Source: Solea solea (lineage: Eukaryota; Chordata; Actinopteri; Pleuronectiformes; Soleidae). From it: a DNA stretch of 64,000 nt. Positions within the stretch are counted from its first letter, which is position 1; every line of letters begins with the position of its first letter. Positions 25,680 through 32,019 of this stretch are shown here, piece by piece. The stretch covers positions 11,640,985 to 11,704,984 of the forward strand of contig NC_081146.1 in the NCBI RefSeq assembly GCF_958295425.1, written 5' to 3'. The translations under genes were made by a program, and so were the position numbers. The notes under the pieces were generated by a model, which worked only from the letters and a program-made list of their open reading frames with translations, ran no database searches and had not been told where the DNA came from.

Positions 25680-28600
25680 TCTTTTTATATTAAAACCACA
25701 TGCATATAGACCACAACTTTGGCCACAACCGCTGAACAATTTATTAGTTCCAGTACTGTATCTGCCACATTTCATCAGTGATGATATAATCTCCTTTCCA
25801 CCTGCAGCCATGTGTTCAGTACTGGCCGGAACCTGGTTTACAGCAGTATGGACCCATGGAAGTGGAGTTTCTGTCCATGTCAGCTGACGACGATGTTATT
25901 ACCCGTCTATTTCGGGTCAAAAACGTCACAAGGGTGAGTCATAATGGTGCCAGAAAGGCTGCCGTGAACATGTTGTTGCACTCAGTGTTGTTTCACAAAA
26001 TGATAACTTACAAATGCATTAGCTACAGTATTTTTTGAGCTGCCACCTGTAATATCTGCCTAAAAGGCTCACAAAACAACTCAGAGTTGTAGTATTGCAG
26101 GCTTGGCTATAAATAAAAAGTGTGTTACTGAAACCTTCAGGTGATAGTTTGAATTTCTCAGCAACTTCTTGTATGTACAGAAACTCAAAGGCTAAATGTT
26201 TTATCAATGTTTTGACTCTGGATGAGTGCCTCTCCACCATTATCTTTCTACATTGCTTTCTCATTTATGCACAATAACACTTCCCCAGCCTCAGCTTGTG
26301 TCTTATGGGACACATGTGGTTGTCAAATAAATGCACTCTGAAATAAATACACTTTAAAATATAGACTGCGGAATTGTACCGAACACAGTGGCAGATCTGT
26401 AAAAAAGAAATGTATTCATAGACTCACTGTATTATGCATACTACAAAAGACATTGTTTTGATATTCATCAGTCCAGAAAATTGTGTCATCACCACCATTG
26501 TATCCATAAATTGTTCCCTGAAGAGCAATACATATTTTGAGAACTTCCTTTTTATGAACAAAAAAACATGCAAGAGAAGTCAATTGACATGCATGGATTA
26601 AAGGTCAGTGTCTTTCTTTTTCAATTTATTCTAGTCATTACCTAGATAGGTGTCTTCACTCTGCAGTTAGCATGCTGAAGAGGATTTTCATCATGGTAAT
26701 ACATGACATGTTGACATTACATTTTACAGTTACTCTTTTCAGGTAGCAAATCAGATTAGTTCATTCAAAGTAAGTCAAATGTAAAACGTGCATAATTGGA
26801 CTGGCCACATGGTTGGTGTAGTGGTTAGCAATCTTGCCTTTGCAGCAAGAAAACCCGGATTCAAGCCCCCGTTGGAACAAGGGCATTTCTGCGTGGAGTT
26901 TGCATGTTCTCTCCATGTGCATGGGTTTTCTCCAGGTTCTCCGGCTTCATAATATGGGGGATTAGGTTAAATGGTCACTCTAAATTGACCATAGGTGTGA
27001 ATGTGAGAGTGAATGTTTGTTAGTCTCTGTGTGTGGCCCTGCGATGGACTGGTGAACTGTCTAGGGTGTACCCCGCCTATGTCAGCTGAGATTGGCACAG
27101 CACCCCCCGCGACCCTCCGGTGGAGGATCAAGCGGTAGATAATGGATGGATGGATAATTGGACTGATCTTATGAAAAAGGCTAAATAAAAACACACACTG
27201 ACTTTTCTACCAAGGTAGAGAGAGCTCAGGTCCTCTATCAGAGGCCTGGGAGCCTGAGGGTTCTGCACAGTATCTTAGCTGTTCCTATGACTGCGCTTTG
27301 CTGGACAGAGATCTCAGATGTTGATCCTGGAATCTGTTGGAACCACTCTCCCAGTTTGGGCCTTTACTTTCCACATCTTCTCTAGCTCCTTTTTTTCAAG
27401 CTTCTCATGTTCCTTCTTCTTGATGTTGCTGTCGATTGGGATTGCCACATCTATCACTACTGCCCTCTTCTGCTGCCTATCATCAACCGCTATGTCTGTC
27501 TGGATCTAGAAGTCCCATAGAGTTGTAGCCCTGAGAGTCCTTTGTGACTGCCCTGTCGATCAGTAGTTGGTGCTTGTCTCCCCAGGTGTTACTGCCAATT
27601 CCTTTCTGGGCTCTGCTTATGTACTGAACCATGTGTCTATTCGTCTTTGCTGTAATGATGCCTGTATCAAATGTACTTTCTGTAGCCAGTCTGTGTTGAT
27701 CATGTCAGGGCCTGGTGCTCCAGCTCTACACTTTATTGGGTCTTGTTCTGGGAGGTTGCTGTGGTCTGCTTTCAGGTCCACCAGCTACTGGGCATTGGTG
27801 TTATGTGATGCCTCTTTTTCCCATATGTTCTTCTTGTATTGCTCAGTCTCAGCCTTGGGTCCGTTGTTTTCTTACTACCCTGCCATTGAGAGAAGAACTT
27901 GGATGGGTTGGTGGAGGATTTCCTGTTTCTTTTCCTGGGCTCTATCTCTCTCGTGTATCTTTTTAGGCGGGCTGCCAGGGTTGTGACCCTTTGTTTGGCA
28001 GTCTCCAGTGCCTCAGGTGTGGACAGCTTGTTAGTCAGCTCTTTCTTTACCACACCTCTCTGCAGCTCAGATAGATGGCTAACCTCTTTTCTTGTTGCCT
28101 TGATTCTAGCCTCTAGCCTTCTTCTCCATGGAGGGTGTTGTTCCTTATGGCTCGTGTTGTTCAACTAGTAGCCAAGCATCTCGAGGATTACTGATTCTGC
28201 TGTGTATATCACCTCATTATATATATATATGGGAGCCTGAGGGTTCTGTGCAGTATTTTAGCTGTTAGGGTTAGGTGTTAACTGGGTGTCCAAATGAATG
28301 GAAATCAATGCAGCATGTATATGCATGAATCAGTCATTTTGACTTTTTATACATCACAAAGTGTGTTGATTGTGTGCTCGCTTGTGTGTGTGTGTGTGTA
28401 GTTTTATGCCTGGGACTTTGTATTAGAACACGCACATATTCTGCTCAGGATCACTATCAACCAATTATGGAGGAAATCTGTATGCAAGGCATTTATTTTA
28501 AGGCTGCCATTATAAGCAATGTGACAGGCAGTGCCCCATCCTTGCTTTCTTGATTGGCATCTTCACCTCCTCTCAAATGCCCTTGTCTTTACCTTCTCTG

Positions 28601-31600
28601 TATATAGTGTCTTTTTTCCCAGTGCAAGCCACTGTCACAGAAATGGGAGATATCAAATCACACAGCAACAACACACGCCTCTGTCTGTGTGCTGCTCTCT
28701 CAGTGCATCAGTCTTTTTTCTATGCATGACAATGACATACAAGGGTAGGGAGTAAAAGTCAATTGAAGTACATTGTAAGCATATGTATATGTAGCTGGGA
28801 AAGTAGCTCAGGAAAGAAGTATTTCTGTAAATCCCACCTCCACTGAGAGGCAATTTCTTCATTGGCAGTTCCCTCGTTGGTGTCTTTGCCAACTCAATTT
28901 GCATGAGTTATAGTTCTCTCCTGGTCCTCTGGTATTAGGTGAGAATCTACAGGACAAGGTTATGAACACACAGGGACCTCTCTTACACACTGCTCAGGCC
29001 CCACTTACACCTGCAGACCCATATATCTCTAAGTCAGTCTGCTGACTGAGCACAGCTGAGAGAGCCAGCATGTTGCCTGGGGAGCACTCAACCCCGGCGT
29101 TAACTGGCACTCGCAGAAGTCAGTGGAATACAACAAATATACATGAGAGATTGTGCATGTACAATAAGCCCACACAGAACAATAAACTCCAATTCAATGT
29201 GTTTTTATTTTTTTCCTGTTGCTTCTGAAGCTCCAAGAAGGCCAGCTGGTGGTGTGTCAGTTCCAGTTCCTGCGCTGGTCGGCATACCGTGATGTTCCGG
29301 ACTCAAAAAAGGCTTTCCTCAACCTGCTGGCTCAAGTGCACAAGTGGCAAAGAGAGTGTGGGGAAGGACGCACTGCTGTCCACTGCCTGTGAGTAATCTC
29401 CCTGCAACATGAGTTGTGTGTTGGAAATTAAAATGAGTGGAAATTAATCTCTCACAGTCTTTGAAAAGGTGCAACATAGTGAAATCATGCTGTTGAACAC
29501 TGATATTTAAATATGCGTTTGAAACTGTAACTAATGGTGATTTTTATTGTTGATGATGTTATTATTTGGCCTTTGTTTGCTTTCATGAACAGAAACAATG
29601 TAATAGTAATTGTATGCTGTGTCCTTCATTTGAAAGCAGGCTCTGTCAAGCAATACTTGACGAGACGTTTTTTTGAGCAGTAGAATTCACTTCTCCCTTT
29701 TGTTGTGGGCGCTTCTTTGTGTTTCCAGTCATACTCCAACCGGTTTGCAGCTGTCTTACTTTACTAATGTAATTTTGCTGATGTCCCCATCTGTCTTGAC
29801 ATAAGAAGATTATTTCCTGTGTGCAGTGAAGGACCGATGCTGAATGACACAAGGTCTAAACGGCTATCTACTGAGAAATACAGAGAGCTGTATTGTGAAA
29901 CTGTTCATATCTGCTACATCCAAACCGTCATCAAATTAAGCCTATAAGCTCCCCACAACGCGCTGTGTGACTCTCTTTTATTTTAATGCCACCAGGCGTC
30001 ATTTCTGTGATGGAGGCCAGGAGAAAGCTTCACAGCACCATTGTGCTCGTAAAGTGAGATGGCTGCATACATTTGGACTATGGACTATGTGCTAAATATG
30101 AACCTGGACATTCAGTAGGACCATAGCAACAAAACTCTTATGTCTTGCACAACTATAGGCAGAGAGCTCTGTGTGTGTTTGTGTGTGGGTGTTCCTGTAT
30201 GGGTATCTTTGTGAGAACTAAAAAAAAACGTATAAACCTTAGGGAGTGAGGACATTTTGGCTGCTCATGTTCTGTAATCCCTAAAAAGGGCTTTTAGACT
30301 CAAGGGTTAGGGTTAGGCATTTAGTTGAGATGGTTAAGGTAAGAGGCTGAGAGTGTCCTCACCATGAATGCTGTGCAGTGTGTGTGTGTGTGTGTGTGTG
30401 AGACTGGGGCTAATTTGACAGTGATTGGAATCTAATCATAATCTAAAAGACATTTGTTTGTATTTGAAAGTCGTGCACTACAATTAACCACAGAAATGTC
30501 TTTATAACATGATAAATCATGTTCATCTGTTTGAAGACGAGACACAAAGACCAGCTCATGTCTTTGTCTCTGTGGTGTTTTGTGTGGTTTGATGCAATGA
30601 GATCCGAATCCAAATCCAACATTTCTTTTTCCATGACAGCACTTACTAATGTGGGGAATGAAACTGTGGTGTTGAGCGTAGCAGAGGTGTATTGCAGTGT
30701 GTGCTGTTGTGTGTTGTCATGAGCACCTGGAGCACACATGCCCACTGATGAATATGAATAAGCCGTCCAGGTCATTGCCGACCCGTCTCACGTTCATCCC
30801 CACCCGCCCCCCTCTAAAAGCACATCAGTCAGCGCTGTCAGACAGTGTTACCCGCGACAACCCAGAAAGAAATTATGAAGATCAAATCAATTATGGCTTA
30901 ATGCAGAATGCAATGGTTCTCACTACAGTAAATCCAGGACTGCCAAAGCGCTGACGACGATTGATTACCTTAATATTACTCGTGTACACTGCAGAGGCTT
31001 CTGTGCCCACCTTTGCTGTGTTTGTCTCAGGAGGGAGGATGTGGATTGTCCTTTGGTAATTTATTGATATTGCCTTTCATTTATGATGACCAGGACAATA
31101 TTTCCAAGGAAATGTCACAGCGCTGTTATTTCTCAATTCTCTCTTCCTTACCGCTTTCTTCATGTCGCTATTTCTGTATCAAGACATTATGTACAGAAAA
31201 AAACATATTATCACATTACAATGTACAATGTACATAAGCCCTACTTATGTTTGATTATTGCCTTCACTTCATCCATTTAAACAAATTATACATTTAAACT
31301 GGATAGGGCGATATATATATACATATATATGTGTATATATATCAATATATACAATATATATATATTTACCATATATATGCTATGTTGAGCATGTAAAATT
31401 ATGGGATTTCAGCTAAGAAAACTGGATCTTTACTAAGGGTAAAGTCCAAACTAGGGCTGCTGGTATTACTGCTGCACAGTAGTCTTTAAAATGACTGCTG
31501 TCGTCCTCATATTGTTATTAAAATAGTGCTAACTGGGTTATGTTACTCATTTATATCTGTCGTCCACCATCTCAATGTCAAAAAGCCAGTCGTTTGTCAT

Positions 31601-32019
31601 AAATGTTATTTCTTCATAAAACAAAATGAAATCTTCACCCACGGAGGGCGTTAGAAAGAAAAACCTGTGAGTGATGACAGGTCGTAAAATAAACTTCATT
31701 TCCTCTGCAGTAATGGTGGTGGTCGCAGTGGTACCTTCTGTGCTTGCAACATTCTCCTCGAGATGATCCAGTACCAGAACATGGTGGACATCTTTTACGC
31801 TGTTAAAACTCTACGCAACTGCAAACCCAACATGGTGGAGTCTCTGGTGAGAGAGTCTGTGCACATATGAATCAATAAAAGTGGCAAGAATATTTCTGTG
31901 ATTATCCTTGTGTTTTCACTCGTTCATATTGATTGTTTTCTTGTTTTTTCTTTCAGGATCAGTATCGGTTCTGCTACGACCTTGTCCTGGAGTACTTGGA
32001 CTGCTTTGAAGGGAGATAA
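1543..32019 (+). CDS. ptpru: ptpru 3' half: receptor-type tyrosine phosphatase U (18 spliced exons, partial at 5' end)
   Basis: Spliced coding region of an R2B receptor tyrosine phosphatase, a type I plasma-membrane protein whose family mediates homophilic adhesion and junction signalling. Exons: 1543-1681, 2614-2637, 2864-3018, 3627-3814, 9000-9072, 9181-9257, 12264-12281, 13832-13868, 14519-14616, 16189-16305, 17268-17422, 19831-19966, 20598-20747, 22763-23077, 25808-25933, 29231-29388, 31711-31846, 31957-32019. All have AG/GT borders and compatible phases; together 2165 nt, about 720 residues plus stop. Order: ectodomain end, TM helix, juxtamembrane segment, D1, D2. It is assigned to PTPRU rather than PTPRM/K/T by motifs I recall as PTPRU-like: EEMGLILG before the [24 protein letters not shown], the [15 protein letters not shown] loop, and [11 protein letters not shown] in D2. 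The MAM, Ig and FN3 exons are upstream of the window. Which teleost paralogue it is, if there are two, cannot be decided here. Confidence 0.96.
1682..2613 (+). other. ptpru: Intron between TM exon and 24-nt microexon
   Basis: No coding signal. It ends in a strong pyrimidine tract (2581-2610). A TGC lies 12 nt before the downstream exon, between the pyrimidine tract and the AG, which is the arrangement reported for SRRM4-dependent neural microexons. Nothing else stands out. Confidence 0.6.
2614..2637 (+). CDS. ptpru: ptpru 24-nt juxtamembrane microexon (cassette)
   Basis: Acceptor cactcttaccag, donor gtaagt. Length 24 nt, a multiple of three, with phase 2 entry and exit. It joins GG from the TM exon and A from the exon at 2864, reading [10 protein letters not shown]. 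Skipping it also keeps frame (GG+A gives Gly), so it can be a cassette. It places three tyrosines a few residues inside the membrane. I recall equivalent Tyr-rich inserts right after the TM in human PTPRU isoforms and in PTPRT (YSYSYYL-like), which supports reality. It is too short for ORF tracking. Confidence 0.85.
2864..3018 (+). CDS. ptpru: ptpru exon: juxtamembrane segment
   Basis: Acceptor catccactaatag, donor gtaaga; phase 2 entry, phase 1 exit. Peptide begins [20 protein letters not shown] and continues with [20 protein letters not shown] and THTCGTR-like text. In R2B receptors this cytoplasmic segment links membrane to D1 and carries phosphorylation sites; the SF(T/A)DQST block is a family hallmark. 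The open frame runs on into the intron without an early stop, so the exon end is fixed by the donor and by phase agreement with 3627. Confidence 0.94.
3019..3626 (+). other. ptpru: Intron in juxtamembrane region
   Basis: A 608-nt intron. An open frame from 3269 into the next exon is read-through, not a separate gene. No repeats recognised. Confidence 0.7.
3627..3814 (+). CDS. ptpru: ptpru exon: juxtamembrane and helical wedge before D1
   Basis: Acceptor tatctggttcag, donor gtgaaa; phase 1 entry, phase 0 exit. Encodes [14 protein letters not shown], then [41 protein letters not shown]. The last part is the helix-turn-helix wedge that precedes the first phosphatase domain in R2B enzymes; HPA(V/I)RVADLLQHI is strongly conserved across the subfamily. 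Confidence 0.96.
4241..4330 (-). mobile_element. Retroposon (LINE/SINE) 3' tail, fragment
   Basis: An AATC-type repeat (actcaatcactcaatcaaca) followed by tttatttatacagcacttta. The reverse complement has the form of the common fish retroposon end, a short GC(T/G)-rich motif plus TATAAATAAA and (TTGA)n-like repeats. Only the tail is identifiable; the family is not assigned. Confidence 0.45.
7434..7492. repeat. (AT)n tract in intron
   Basis: Nearly pure TA dinucleotides interrupted by ttga, taca and tgta; intronic. Confidence 0.9.
8001..8031. repeat. (GT)15 microsatellite
   Basis: Uninterrupted GT repeat of 31 nt in the intron before D1. It creates a spurious minus-strand frame with a (TH)n peptide. 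Confidence 0.95.
9000..9072 (+). CDS. ptpru: ptpru exon: start of phosphatase domain D1
   Basis: Acceptor ttattcccacag, donor gtaggt; phase 0 entry, phase 1 exit. Encodes [20 protein letters not shown] then TLSG, and the last base T joins AT of the next exon to make Tyr. The alternative earlier GT (after ACATT) would create an immediate stop, so the donor at 9073 is chosen. Active R2B paralogues have a KNRY-type motif (K-N-R-Y-G-N-I) here; this protein has [20 protein letters not shown] instead, as human PTPRU does by my recollection. Confidence 0.93.
9181..9257 (+). CDS. ptpru: ptpru exon: D1 substrate-loop region
   Basis: Acceptor gaatctgtctcag, donor gtaagt; phase 1 entry, phase 0 exit. 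Reads (Y)[25 protein letters not shown]. The DYINANYID block is one of the most conserved motifs of classical tyrosine phosphatases. Only 108 nt of intron separate it from the previous exon. It ends exactly at ID, the junction where the six-residue microexon can be inserted. Confidence 0.97.
9280..9312. repeat. (CT)n microsatellite
   Basis: About 16 uninterrupted CT units, starting about 22 nt after the D1 donor site at 9258; a pyrimidine tract on the sense strand. Confidence 0.95.
9662..9695. repeat. (TG)n followed by a 13-base G run
   Basis: Compound simple repeat: TG units to about 9682, then an uninterrupted run of G's. The length may be unreliable in assembly. Confidence 0.9.
10789..11150. 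mobile_element. Possible hAT-like MITE remnant
   Basis: Left edge gtgctttcacaccag and right edge cagtgtgaaaccaaaccac form short imperfect inverted termini (TTTCACAC / GTGTGAAA). Internal text such as gaccagagtttgtttcc and ttgtgaaagctcatctgaac has the subterminal style of fish non-autonomous hAT repeats. No clear target-site duplication seen. Confidence 0.4.
12113..12141. repeat. (GATA)7 microsatellite
   Basis: Tetranucleotide repeat ending 122 nt upstream of the 18-nt microexon. Confidence 0.9.
12264..12281 (+). CDS. ptpru: ptpru 18-nt microexon inside D1 (six residues, IRINRE)
   Basis: Acceptor ccttggaccctgtag preceded by a pyrimidine tract; donor gtaagt. Length 18 nt, phase 0 at both ends, encoding IRINRE. 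It inserts between DYINANYID and GYHRSNHF. The paralogue PTPRK, as I recall, has a six-residue insert at exactly this place (IWLYRD), with the same I-x-(I/L)-x-R-(E/D) pattern, so position, length and sequence agree. Because both phases are 0 it can be included or skipped freely. The exon sits alone in a 4.6-kb gap between flanking exons. Confidence 0.9.
12282..13831 (+). other. ptpru: Intron after the microexon (1.55 kb)
   Basis: No further exon, repeat or TE recognised. The open frame at 13607-13945 overlaps the next exon only by read-through. Confidence 0.6.
13832..13868 (+). CDS. ptpru: ptpru 37-nt exon of D1
   Basis: Acceptor ctttcttccag, donor gtgagt; phase 0 entry, phase 1 exit. Encodes [12 protein letters not shown] plus the first base of Gly. 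IATQGP is a signature motif of classical phosphatase domains, completed by the next exon. A 37-nt exon here is, as far as I recall, shared across R2B genes. Confidence 0.96.
14519..14616 (+). CDS. ptpru: ptpru 98-nt exon of D1
   Basis: Acceptor ccttcccactag, donor gtaagt; phase 1 entry, phase 0 exit. Encodes [33 protein letters not shown]. Contains the conserved DFWRMVW core helix and the IVM(I/V)T strand of the phosphatase fold. Confidence 0.97.
14863..15096. repeat. Composite (AT)n array with TTTAT and GTAT interruptions
   Basis: About 230 bp of TA dinucleotides interrupted at semi-regular spacing by tttattta and by gtatgtatgta, giving a higher-order pattern with a unit of roughly 45-60 bp repeated about four times. 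Likely length-variable. Confidence 0.9.
15815..15886. repeat. (AT)n tract with TGTA/CATA interruptions
   Basis: Alternating TA runs with atgt and acat spacers; intronic. Confidence 0.9.
16189..16305 (+). CDS. ptpru: ptpru 117-nt exon of D1
   Basis: Acceptor tgatttttaacag, donor gtgagt; phase 0 at both ends, 39 codons. Begins [20 protein letters not shown] and continues to [20 protein letters not shown] is a typical receptor-phosphatase strand-turn motif. This protein retains Asp-Asp after WP here; this is not the catalytic WPD loop, which lies in the next exon. Confidence 0.97.
16306..17267 (+). other. ptpru: Intron in D1 (0.96 kb)
   Basis: No repeat or exon recognised apart from a T run near 16796-16808. 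Confidence 0.6.
17268..17422 (+). CDS. ptpru: ptpru exon: D1 WPE loop and start of the catalytic P-loop
   Basis: Acceptor tttgtttggacag, donor gtagca; phase 0 entry, phase 2 exit. Encodes [38 protein letters not shown], and finally GPVVVHC followed by AG. The catalytic Cys codon is 17418-17420. The general-acid loop is SWPEH: the usual Asp is Glu (GAG at 17322-17324). Human PTPRU, as I recall, also has WPE and is reported to be a pseudophosphatase in D1; PTPRM, K and T have WPD. Confidence 0.97.
17600..17780. repeat. AT-rich interspersed repeat, copy 1
   Basis: Shares phrases such as catgttagttccaaagtaat and agtaatacaa with the stretch at 21020-21220, consistent with two diverged copies of one dispersed family. 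The class is not determined. Confidence 0.4.
18045..18184 (-). mobile_element. tRNA-derived SINE, family B, minus strand
   Basis: Read on the minus strand it has a tRNA-like head (tggagtggctcagtggttaag, then a box-B-like ggtcgcaagttcgatccca) and a tail with the phrase taagtcgctttggataaaag and cgtctgctaaatgacatgta. The same family occurs on the + strand at 48571-48725. It is a retroposed SINE, not a functional tRNA gene: the arms do not fold as a complete cloverleaf and there is no anticodon context. Confidence 0.8.
18663..19170 (+). pseudogene. Unassigned coding-like segment, possibly a decayed LINE or retrocopy
   Basis: A 111-codon open frame (18726-19061) with protein-like composition, including [18 protein letters not shown] and [18 protein letters not shown] separate ATG at 18687 (MATTGRQ) precedes it in another frame. 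After the stop, another frame at about 19106-19170 reads [20 protein letters not shown], which resembles the (L)PRxxWxxLNRFRTGxGxC block near the C-terminus of many LINE reverse transcriptases. A decayed LINE fragment with frameshifts is the best guess; a retrocopy of a cellular gene is not excluded. Confidence 0.35.
19831..19966 (+). CDS. ptpru: ptpru exon: D1 P-loop ([10 protein letters not shown]) and following helix
   Basis: Acceptor ctctttaatttcag, donor gtcagg; phase 2 entry, phase 0 exit. AG from the previous exon plus T gives Ser, so the P-loop reads [10 protein letters not shown], with the catalytic Arg at 19844-19846. It continues [38 protein letters not shown]. The usual residue after HCS is Ala; here it is Val (GTT, 19832-19834). 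Human PTPRU, as I recall, has HCSAGTGRTG, so this fish differs at two positions. [19 protein letters not shown] fits PTPRU specifically. Confidence 0.97.
19967..20597 (+). other. ptpru: Intron between D1 exons (0.63 kb)
   Basis: Nothing recognised; ends in a usable acceptor (gcctttcgtcctttcag). Confidence 0.6.
20598..20747 (+). CDS. ptpru: ptpru 150-nt exon: end of D1 and D1-D2 linker
   Basis: Acceptor cgtcctttcag, donor gtcagt; phase 0 at both ends, 50 codons. Starts [20 protein letters not shown] and ends with [10 protein letters not shown]. With the preceding QTE it forms the conserved Q-loop (QTEEQY), so the Q-loop glutamines are intact. The EACLCGET and NSSQ(L/I)(R/K)EEF motifs mark the linker into D2 across R2B receptors. 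Confidence 0.97.
20748..22762 (+). other. ptpru: Intron between D1 and D2 (2.0 kb)
   Basis: Contains the AT-rich repeat copy 2 at 21020-21220. The remainder shows no exon or known element; there is a T run near 22438-22449. Confidence 0.6.
21020..21220. repeat. AT-rich interspersed repeat, copy 2
   Basis: Begins with acagtaacactttacattac, a phrase typical of fish interspersed-repeat termini, and contains gtaataccatgttatttcca followed by aagtaat, matching copy 1 at 17600-17780. Superfamily unknown. Confidence 0.45.
22763..23077 (+). CDS. ptpru: ptpru 315-nt exon: first part of D2
   Basis: Acceptor ttccatttgcag, donor gtaagg; phase 0 at both ends, 105 codons. Begins [20 protein letters not shown] and [16 protein letters not shown], then [38 protein letters not shown] and [18 protein letters not shown] and DFWRLV are the D2 equivalents of the D1 core motifs. 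[11 protein letters not shown] is PTPRU-like. D2 here retains KNR in [10 protein letters not shown], the KNRY-loop position that D1 lacks. D2 domains of receptor phosphatases mainly bind and regulate rather than catalyse. Confidence 0.97.
24490..24540. repeat. (AT)n microsatellite
   Basis: About 50 bp of near-pure TA dinucleotides. Confidence 0.95.
25641..25677. repeat. (AT)n microsatellite
   Basis: TA dinucleotides about 130 bp upstream of the next D2 exon. Confidence 0.95.
25808..25933 (+). CDS. ptpru: ptpru 126-nt exon of D2
   Basis: Acceptor tttccacctgcag, donor gtgagt; phase 0 at both ends, 42 codons. Starts [20 protein letters not shown] and ends [15 protein letters not shown](x)G and the VEF-S-D-D-I/V-x-R-x-FR pattern are typical of R2B D2 domains. 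Confidence 0.96.
26792..27165 (+). mobile_element. Full-length tRNA-derived SINE (family A) with 12-bp target-site duplication
   Basis: The element proper is 26804-27153. The 12-mer ataattggactg occurs at both ends (26792-26803 and 27154-27165), a perfect target-site duplication. The tRNA-like head has box A (tggtgtagtggttagc) and box B (ggattcaagcccc). The body contains the phrases tgcgtggagtttgcatgttc and ggccctgcgatggactggtg. The tail ends agcggtagataatggatgga. This is the widespread fish SINE type with an L2-like 3' end (AFC/V-SINE-like by recollection). Partial copies of the family occur at 44222-44470, 48397-48486, 48903-48948 and 50699-50818. Confidence 0.88.
27213..28216 (-). mobile_element. 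Non-LTR retrotransposon with restriction-like endonuclease, internally deleted
   Basis: Minus-strand reading gives blocks of one fish LINE polyprotein in order. An N-proximal block (27772-28164 open; [20 protein letters not shown]) extends upstream through one stop to LEMLGY. Then come [39 protein letters not shown], and a C-terminal block with [20 protein letters not shown] and SEISVQ. The VIDVAIPxD...K block fits the restriction-like endonuclease of R2/R4-type elements (Rex6/Dong-like is my guess). The catalytic core of the reverse transcriptase between the blocks is missing, and stops are present, so the copy is dead. It lies inside a ptpru intron, antisense to the gene. Confidence 0.75.
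28231..28266 (-). repeat. Second short copy of the LINE 3'-end segment
   Basis: gggagcctgagggttctgtg and following bases to agctgtt repeat 27249-27282 with about three differences. It lies just beyond the 5' edge of the LINE copy next to a TA run, so it is a duplicated 3' fragment or a second truncated insertion. Confidence 0.6.
29231..29388 (+). CDS. ptpru: ptpru 158-nt exon: D2 WPD-equivalent region and start of D2 P-loop
   Basis: Acceptor ttgcttctgaag, donor gtgagt; phase 0 entry, phase 2 exit. Starts [33 protein letters not shown] and ends EGRTAVHC plus CT. At the WPD position the text is RWSAYRD, so the general-acid motif is absent, as expected for an R2B D2. The nucleophile-position Cys is at 29384-29386. 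A Cys replaces the His/Arg usually seen before QFQFL (VCQFQF). Confidence 0.95.
30168..30400 (+). repeat. Dispersed fish repeat (gtgaggacattt type) ending in (TG)n
   Basis: Contains gtgaggacattttggctgct, a ggttagggttagg phrase, gagagtgtcctcacc and a terminal (TG)n at 30376-30400. This arrangement of gtgaggacatttt, gggttagggttag, gtcctcac and (TG)n recurs in many fish genomes. The element class is uncertain. The two GGGTTA units are part of it and are not telomeric. Confidence 0.5.
31309..31377. repeat. TA-rich simple repeat
   Basis: Interrupted (TA)n with acat, gtgt and caat spacers in the last large intron. Confidence 0.85.
31711..31846 (+). CDS. ptpru: ptpru 136-nt exon: D2 P-loop (HCLNGGGRSG) and helix
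   Basis: Acceptor cattcctctgcag-type (tttcctctgcag), donor gtgaga; phase 2 entry, phase 0 exit. CT plus T gives Leu, so the D2 loop reads HCLNGGGRSG. It continues [48 protein letters not shown] is the invariant R2B D2 loop: Cys and Arg are kept but the SAG segment is replaced by LNG, consistent with little or no catalysis. Intron phase matches the D1 P-loop exon (both split the codon after HC), showing the D1/D2 duplication. Confidence 0.97.
31957..32019 (+). CDS. ptpru: ptpru terminal coding exon with stop codon
   Basis: Acceptor tgttttttctttcag; phase 0 entry. Encodes [20 protein letters not shown] and then TAA (32017-32019). DQY.FCY...LEYL is the D2 terminal helix. The intron before it is only 110 nt. 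The C-terminal residues after LEYL differ from human PTPRU as I recall it. Confidence 0.97.
   Translation, partial: DQYRFCYDLVLEYLDCFEGR

Larger units (their letters stand above)
23078..25807 (+). other. ptpru: Intron in D2 (2.7 kb)
   Basis: Contains (AT)n tracts at 24490-24540 and 25641-25677. The open frame 25465-25887 runs into the following exon by read-through. No TE recognised. Confidence 0.6.
25934..29230 (+). other. ptpru: Intron in D2 (3.3 kb) with SINE and LINE insertions
   Basis: Holds a complete SINE (26804-27153) followed by a deleted minus-strand LINE (27213-28216) and a small duplicate of that LINE's 3' end (28231-28266). The rest shows no exon. A short (GT)n lies near 28382-28400. 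Confidence 0.7.
29389..31710 (+). other. ptpru: Intron within the D2 P-loop (2.3 kb)
   Basis: Contains a dispersed repeat with a (TG)n end (30168-30400) and a TA-rich tract (31309-31377). No additional exon recognised; the open frames at 30443-31280 are unsupported. Confidence 0.6.

Noticed and set aside
30303..30325. Telomere-like GGGTTA repeats
   Set aside because: Only two units, and they are part of a dispersed fish repeat.
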